From contig MGOD01000139.1 in assembly GCA_001795245.1 (NCBI GenBank), positions 877-9,241 of the forward strand: DNA of 8,365 nucleotides. Direction: 5' to 3'. Positions 4,821 through 8,365 of this stretch are shown in pieces (position 1 is the first letter of the stretch; each line of letters opens with the position of its first letter). The notes under the pieces were generated by a model. The model was not told the DNA's origin and did not search any database. It worked only from the letters and a program-made list of their open reading frames with translations. This stretch comes from Chloroflexi bacterium RBG_16_70_13 (GTDB taxonomy: Bacteria; Chloroflexota; Limnocylindria; Limnocylindrales; CSP1-4). The position numbers were made by a program, and so were the translations under genes.

Positions 4821-6892
4821 GCGCCCGACTCCTCCTTGCGATGCGCCTCGATGACCTTCTCGGCGAGGTGCGACGGCACCTCCTCGTAGTGGTCGAGGGT
4901 GGCCGTGAACGTGCCCCGGCCGCCGGTGATCGAGCGCAGCTCGGTGGCGTACGAGAAGAGCTCGGCCTGGGGGACCGAGGCGTTGATGACCTGCATCCCA
5001 TGGTCGGTGTCCATCCCGAGGACGCGGCCGCGGCGGCCGTTGAGGTCGCGGTTGACCTCGCCCATGAAGGCCTCGGGGATCCGCACCGCGATCGTCATGA
5101 TCGGCTCGAGGAGAACCGGCTTGGCCTGGTGGACGCCGTCCTTCAAGGCCATCGAGGCGGCGATCTTGAACGAGAGCTCGTTCGAGTCGACGGTGTGGAA
5201 GGAGCCGTCGTAGAGGGTCGCCCTGAAGTCGGACAGGGGGTAGCCCGCCACGACGCCGTCGGCGGCCGTCTCACGGATGCCCTTCTCGATACCGGGGAAG
5301 AACTGCCGGGGCACGGACCCGCCGACGACCTTCTCGGCGAACTCCACGCCGCCGCCCGGGTTGGGCTCGATCTCGATCCAGACGTCGCCGAACATGCCGT
5401 GGCCGCCGGTCTGCTTCTTGTAGCGGCCGTGGGCCTGGGTCTTGCCCCGGATCGTCTCCTTGTACGGCACGCGCGGGGTCTTGGTGACGATCGCCGCCCC
5501 GAACTTCCGCTTGAGCCGCTCGATGATCACAGCGGTGTGGGCCTCGCCCATGGTCACCAGGATCTGCTCGCCGGTCTCGCTGCGCTCGACCCGGGCCGTC
5601 GTCTCCTCCTCGAGCATCCGCTGGATGGCCGTGCCCATCTTGTCGAGGTCGGCCTTCGTCTGGGGTTCGATGGCGAGCATGAGCGTCGGGGTCGGGAAGT
5701 CGAGCGGGGGCAGGACGAGCGGCTTCTCCTTCGTCGCGAGGGTATCGCCGGTCGCGGTGACGGTCAGCTTGGCGACCGCGCCGATCTCGCCGGCCTTGAG
5801 GTCGCCGATCGCCTCCTGCTCCTTGCCGTGGAGCAGGAGCAGCTGGCCGATCCGCTCGTCCTCGCGCTTCGTCGAGTTCCAGACGTGGGCCTGCGAGTGG
5901 AGCGTCCCGCTCAGGACGCGGAGGTAGGTGAGGCGGCCGACGAACGGGTCGGCCGCGGTCTTGAAGACCCGGACCAGGAGCGGCCCGTCGGGATCCGGGG
6001 GCACCTCCACGGTCGCCCCGGAACGGTCCTTCACCACGGCCGGTGCCTCGTCGGCGGGGGAGGGGAGATAGCGGACGATCGCGTCGAGGAGGGCCCGCAG
6101 GCCGATGCCGGTCGCGGCCGAGCCGATGAGGACCGGGGCGAGCACCGATTCCTTGACGCCCTTGCGGAGGCAGGCCTCGAGCTCGGCGTCGGAGATCTCC
6201 TCGCCCTCGAGGTACTTCGTCAGGACGTCATCGTCGGCCTCTGACGCGGCCTCGAGGAGCTGGTCGCGTCGGCGGGCCACCTCGGCCTCCAGGTCGGCGG
6301 GGATCGGGATCTCGGTCTCCTTCGCGCCCTCGCCCTGCCAGGCCTTGCGATGGACGAGGTCGACGAAGCCGCTGAACGTCTCGCCGGACCCGATCGCGAT
6401 CTGGAGTGGCGCGATCTTCGTCCCGAACGAGGCCCGGATGGCGTCGAGGGCGGCCGACGGGTCGGCGTTCTCGCGGTCGCACATGTTGATGAAGAAGCAG
6501 GCCGCCGTGTTCGTGGCCCGACCGAGGGCGACCCCCTGCTCGAGACCGGCCTCGACGCCGCCGCGCCCGTCGATAACGTAGATCGCCCCGTCGGTGGCGT
6601 GGAAGCCCGAGACGACCTCGGCCGCGAAGTCGAGGTAGCCCGGCGTGTCGACGATCGTGATCCGGGTGCCGTCGCTCTCGAACGTCGCCACCGCGAGGCT
6701 CAACGATTCACGTCGCTTCTGCTCCTCGGGCTCGAAGTCCAGGTGGGACGTGCCGTCATCCACGCGCCCCAGGCGCGGGACCGCCCCGGCGCGATGCAGG
6801 AGCTGCTCGCCGAGCGTCGTCTTGCCGGAGCCGGCATGCCCGGCCAGGACGACGCTCCGAAGGTGGGGGAGGTCGACGTTCTTCATCGTCAT
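4811..6892 (-). CDS. EF-G-like translational GTPase (EF-G2 type)
   Basis: A 693-residue protein with all EF-G domains, closest in pattern to the second EF-G of Thermus (EF-G-2) rather than to the canonical translocase. The P-loop is GHAGSGKTT (18-26) instead of AHIDAGKTT. Switch I has RRESLSLAVA (about 60-69) in place of RGITI, so the usual Thr is missing. The third motif is DTPGYLDF (82-89), with Tyr86 where the catalytic His of DTPGH normally stands. The fourth is NMCD (136-139) in place of NKxD. The fifth, GSA, is present. Domain IV is well kept: KKQTGGHGMFGDVW and YDGSFHTVDSNELSFKIA. Domain V has RRGRVLGMD and TGGRGTF. It probably binds ribosomes and aids translocation, recycling or rescue under some condition, with slow GTP hydrolysis. 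The start ATG (6890-6892) follows an AGAGAGGA lying about 11 bases upstream; a second in-frame ATG is two codons later. Upstream in-frame residues are not family-like. Confidence 0.9.
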   Translation of the reverse strand: MTMKNVDLPHLRSVVLAGHAGSGKTTLGEQLLHRAGAVPRLGRVDDGTSHLDFEPEEQKRRESLSLAVATFESDGTRITIVDTPGYLDFAAEVVSGFHATDGAIYVIDGRGGVEAGLEQGVALGRATNTAACFFINMCDRENADPSAALDAIRASFGTKIAPLQIAIGSGETFSGFVDLVHRKAWQGEGAKETEIPIPADLEAEVARRRDQLLEAASEADDDVLTKYLEGEEISDAELEACLRKGVKESVLAPVLIGSAATGIGLRALLDAIVRYLPSPADEAPAVVKDRSGATVEVPPDPDGPLLVRVFKTAADPFVGRLTYLRVLSGTLHSQAHVWNSTKREDERIGQLLLLHGKEQEAIGDLKAGEIGAVAKLTVTATGDTLATKEKPLVLPPLDFPTPTLMLAIEPQTKADLDKMGTAIQRMLEEETTARVERSETGEQILVTMGEAHTAVIIERLKRKFGAAIVTKTPRVPYKETIRGKTQAHGRYKKQTGGHGMFGDVWIEIEPNPGGGVEFAEKVVGGSVPRQFFPGIEKGIRETAADGVVAGYPLSDFRATLYDGSFHTVDSNELSFKIAASMALKDGVHQAKPVLLEPIMTIAVRIPEAFMGEVNRDLNGRRGRVLGMDTDHGMQVINASVPQAELFSYATELRSITGGRGTFTATLDHYEEVPSHLAEKVIEAHRKEESGAGH

Positions 6893-7001
6893 CAGACGAT
6901 CGGTCCTCTCTGCTGCAGGCGGCGATTCGGAGGGGACGTCGGGGCCGCGGCGGGGTGCCCGGCGGCGGTCCAGCCATGATAGTCCGGTATACTCCGGCCC
7001 G
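6893..7001. promoter_or_regulatory. Divergent promoter region between the EF-G-like gene and yebC
   Basis: Both genes are read away from this 109-base gap. The yebC-facing end carries TATACT at 6988-6993. For the leftward gene the candidates are TATCAT (minus strand of 6976-6981) or TATACC on the same TATAC core, which would leave a leader of about 75-90 bases containing AGAGAGGA. No clear -35 box is visible for either. The core TATAC (6988-6992) sits between two TCCGG copies (6983-6987 and 6993-6997). Confidence 0.5.
6988..6993 (+). promoter_or_regulatory. TATACT -10 element for yebC, predicting a leaderless mRNA
   Basis: TATACT matches the sigma-70 class -10 consensus at five of six positions and stands out in GC-rich surroundings. 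Transcription would begin about seven bases after it, at 7000-7002, and the yebC ATG begins at 7002. No purine-rich ribosome site lies between. I infer a leaderless or nearly leaderless transcript. The -35 position, about 6965-6970 (GCGGTC), is not TTGACA-like. Confidence 0.6.
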
Positions 7002-7754
7002 ATGTCGGGACATTCCAAATGGTCGACGATCAAGCGCCAGAAGGGTGCCAACGACGCAAAGCGCGGGGCACTCTTCACGAAGGTCGCCCGCGAGATCATG
7101 GTCTCGGCACGAGCCGGCGGCGGCGATCCCGATGCCAACTACCGGCTCCGCCTGGCGATGGACAAGGCCCGCGCGGTCAACATGCCGATGGACAACATCA
7201 AGCGGGCGATCGAGCGCGCGACGGGCGCGGCCGAGGGCGAGCAGTTCGAGGAGATCGTCTACGAGGGCTACGGTCCCGGGGGCGTGGCGATCCTCGTCGA
7301 GGCGATGACCGACAACCGCAACCGGACCGCGAGCGACGTCCGATCGATGTTCACCAAGGCCGGCGGCCAGCTGGCCGGCAGTGGCGCGGTCGCCTGGCAA
7401 TTCGAGCCGCGGGGCCTCATCAGCGTCTCGACGAACGGTCGCGACGCCGATGAGCTGGCCCTCGCCGCGATCGATGCCGGGGCCGCCGACGTCGATACCT
7501 CCGACCCTGCCCTCGTCGAGGTCTACACCGACCCCGGCGACCTCGAGCGGGTGCGCAAGGCCCTCGACGCCGAGCACGTCACGGTCGAGCATGCCGAGCA
7601 GACGATGATCGCCAGGACGACCGTCGAGCTCGATGCCCACCGGGCCCGCCAGAACCTGCGGCTCATCGAGCTCCTCGAGGACCTCGACGACGTCCAGCGG
7701 GTGACGGCCAACTTCGACATCCCGGAGGACGTCTTTGCCGAGGTCGCCGGTTGA
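7002..7754 (+). CDS. yebC: YebC/TACO1-family translation factor (older annotation: transcriptional regulator)
   Basis: A 250-residue cytosolic protein that begins with the family hallmark MSGHSKWSTIKRQKGANDAKRGALFTK and continues with AREIMVSARAGGGDP, NMPMDNIKRAIERATG, EEIVYEGYGPGGVAILVEAMTDNRNRT, FTKAGGQLAGSGAVAWQF, and a C-terminal NFDIPEDVF. The length equals the usual 240-250. Members were long annotated as DNA-binding regulators. Newer work on YebC and on mitochondrial TACO1 supports a role on the ribosome, helping translation through polyproline stretches. The ATG is fixed by the conserved N-terminus. It directly precedes ruvC, a frequent gene order, and lies divergent to an EF-G-like gene, so two translation-linked proteins share a promoter region. 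No Shine-Dalgarno site is seen, in keeping with a leaderless mRNA. Confidence 0.96.
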   Translation: MSGHSKWSTIKRQKGANDAKRGALFTKVAREIMVSARAGGGDPDANYRLRLAMDKARAVNMPMDNIKRAIERATGAAEGEQFEEIVYEGYGPGGVAILVEAMTDNRNRTASDVRSMFTKAGGQLAGSGAVAWQFEPRGLISVSTNGRDADELALAAIDAGAADVDTSDPALVEVYTDPGDLERVRKALDAEHVTVEHAEQTMIARTTVELDAHRARQNLRLIELLEDLDDVQRVTANFDIPEDVFAEVAG

Positions 7755-7905
7755 AACGGGCGGCTCAGCCGAGGACAGCCGACGGCGGAGCCGGGGACCG
7801 GAGCGTGGGCTTTCCGAGGACCGAGGCGACGCCCCTGCGAGCCATCGGTCGGAGGATCCGAGGACCGCAGGCGACAACGCCCGGCTGGCCCGGCTCAGCC
7901 GTCCG
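7755..7905. repeat. Short imperfect direct repeats filling the yebC-ruvC gap
   Basis: This 151-base spacer holds two related units. TCCGAGGACCGAGGCGACGC begins at 7813 (unit about 7813-7834). The second, at 7857-7882, reads TCCGAGGACCGCAGGCGAC then AACGCCC, so it carries small insertions. A weaker third relative, CCGAGGACAGCCGACGGCG, begins at 7769. The 11-mer CGGCTCAGCCG, itself a dyad around one base, occurs at 7761-7771 and again at 7891-7901, almost bracketing the gap. No promoter, terminator T-tract or ribosome site for ruvC is evident. The frame upstream of ruvC is open, but its residues are not RuvC-like. Confidence 0.55.
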
Positions 7906-8365
7906 ATGATCGTCCTGGGCATCGACCCAGGGACCGCAGCACTCGGCTGGGGCATCGTCGATCGAACGGGGGGCACGCTCCGGCTCGTCGACGCCGGCTG
8001 TCTCGAGACCTCGCCCGACCTCGGGCTGCCCGAGCGGCTCCTGGCCATCCACCGGTTCCTGGCTGACCTGATCGCCCGGCACGACCCGGCGATCGTGGCC
8101 GTGGAGCGTTTGTTCTTCTCGCGCAATGCGCAGACGGCGTTCGCGGTTGGGCAGGCGCGCGGGGTCGTGCTCCTGGCGGCGGCCGAGACCGGTCGGGTCG
8201 TGCGGGAGGCGACGCCGTCGGAGGTCAAGCTCGCGGTCACCGGCTCCGGGACCGCGGACAAGGAGCAGGTCGGGCGGATGGTGGCGGTGGTCCTCGGTCT
8301 GGCGGCCGCGCCGCGGCCGGATGACACGGCGGATGCGCTGGCGGTCGCCATCTGGGCAGCGAACT
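7906..8365 (+). CDS. ruvC: Crossover junction endodeoxyribonuclease RuvC (3' end outside the window)
   Basis: Dimeric, magnesium-dependent nuclease that resolves Holliday junctions in recombination and repair, acting with the RuvAB branch-migration motor. 153 residues are visible of the usual 160-190. The RNase H-like fold shows MIVLGIDPGTAALGWGIVD at the N-terminus with Asp7, VAVERLFFSRNAQTAFAVGQARGV with Glu67, ATPSEVKLAVTGSGTADKEQV (102-122), and RPDDTADALAVAIW with Asp140 and Asp143. All four acidic catalytic residues are therefore present. The ATG at 7906-7908 is fixed by the conserved start of the family. No Shine-Dalgarno sequence precedes it. It lies 151 bases after yebC in the same direction, and ruvA and ruvB would be expected beyond the edge. 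Confidence 0.95.
   Translation, partial: MIVLGIDPGTAALGWGIVDRTGGTLRLVDAGCLETSPDLGLPERLLAIHRFLADLIARHDPAIVAVERLFFSRNAQTAFAVGQARGVVLLAAAETGRVVREATPSEVKLAVTGSGTADKEQVGRMVAVVLGLAAAPRPDDTADALAVAIWAAN

Noticed and set aside
4718..6244. Rightward 508-codon open frame opposite the EF-G-like gene
   Set aside because: It is a low-complexity antisense shadow of a clearly conserved protein. Its length is explained by GC bias.
6893..7138. N-terminal extension of the EF-G-like protein by 82 residues
   Set aside because: It would overlap divergent yebC and its promoter, and the residues do not resemble any EF-G N-terminus. The P-loop falls at the normal distance from the ATG at 6892.
7755..7905. CRISPR-like array in the yebC-ruvC gap
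   Set aside because: Repeat units are imperfect, unequal and few, with no regular spacers and no cas genes nearby.
6756..8351. Leftward 531-codon frame across yebC and ruvC
   Set aside because: It is antisense to two conserved genes whose catalytic or signature residues are all seen on the plus strand.

Overview
The window is gene-dense, roughly 70% GC bacterial chromosome with strongly GC-biased third codon positions. No ribosomal RNA, tRNA, insertion sequence, CRISPR array or phage gene is visible. The gene content is histidine biosynthesis, an EF-G-like GTPase, YebC and RuvC. Together with high GC, weak or absent Shine-Dalgarno sites at several starts and a likely leaderless yebC transcript, this points to a high-GC Gram-positive-type lineage. 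My best guess is Chloroflexota (Limnocylindria/Ellin6529-like soil or freshwater groups), with Actinomycetota as the alternative. This placement is inference from gene style, not from a marker gene.

Left part, bases 1-3409: a histidine locus built around a divergent promoter. Leftward, a small TrpR/YerC-type helix-turn-helix protein, hisG (long form) and hisD are joined by two 4-base stop/start overlaps, so they form one translationally coupled operon. hisD runs off the left edge almost at its end, and a strong Shine-Dalgarno sequence at the edge suggests another gene follows at once. Rightward, hisA is read away from the same intergenic gap. That gap holds an AT-rich 34-bp perfect dyad (10-bp arms) with three iterations of a (C/G)TAACGT half-site. 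The simplest reading is that the TrpR-like protein binds it and controls both the hisG-hisD operon, including its own gene, and hisA.

Middle, bases 3410-4810: a winged-helix protein of the HTH_42 / AlkZ-YcaQ (DNA glycosylase-like) superfamily lies 25 bases behind hisA. A gap of about 356 bases follows, holding a hairpin, a 56-codon reading frame with coding-like base composition, and a 24-bp tandem duplication that spans the stop codon of the next, convergent gene.

Right part, bases 4811-8365: a leftward EF-G-like (EF-G2 type) translational GTPase with altered GTPase motifs is divergent from yebC. The yebC gene has a TATACT box that puts its predicted transcription start at or next to the ATG. 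ruvC follows in the same direction, after 151 bases rich in short imperfect repeats, and runs off the right edge. The yebC-ruvC order is a common bacterial arrangement and usually continues into ruvA and ruvB.

The most notable candidate is the predicted histidine regulatory circuit: a TrpR-family regulator fused by overlap into the operon it probably controls, with a well-defined unusual operator. The second is the EF-G paralogue lacking the usual catalytic His and the NKxD lysine. I see no wholly unknown multi-gene system.
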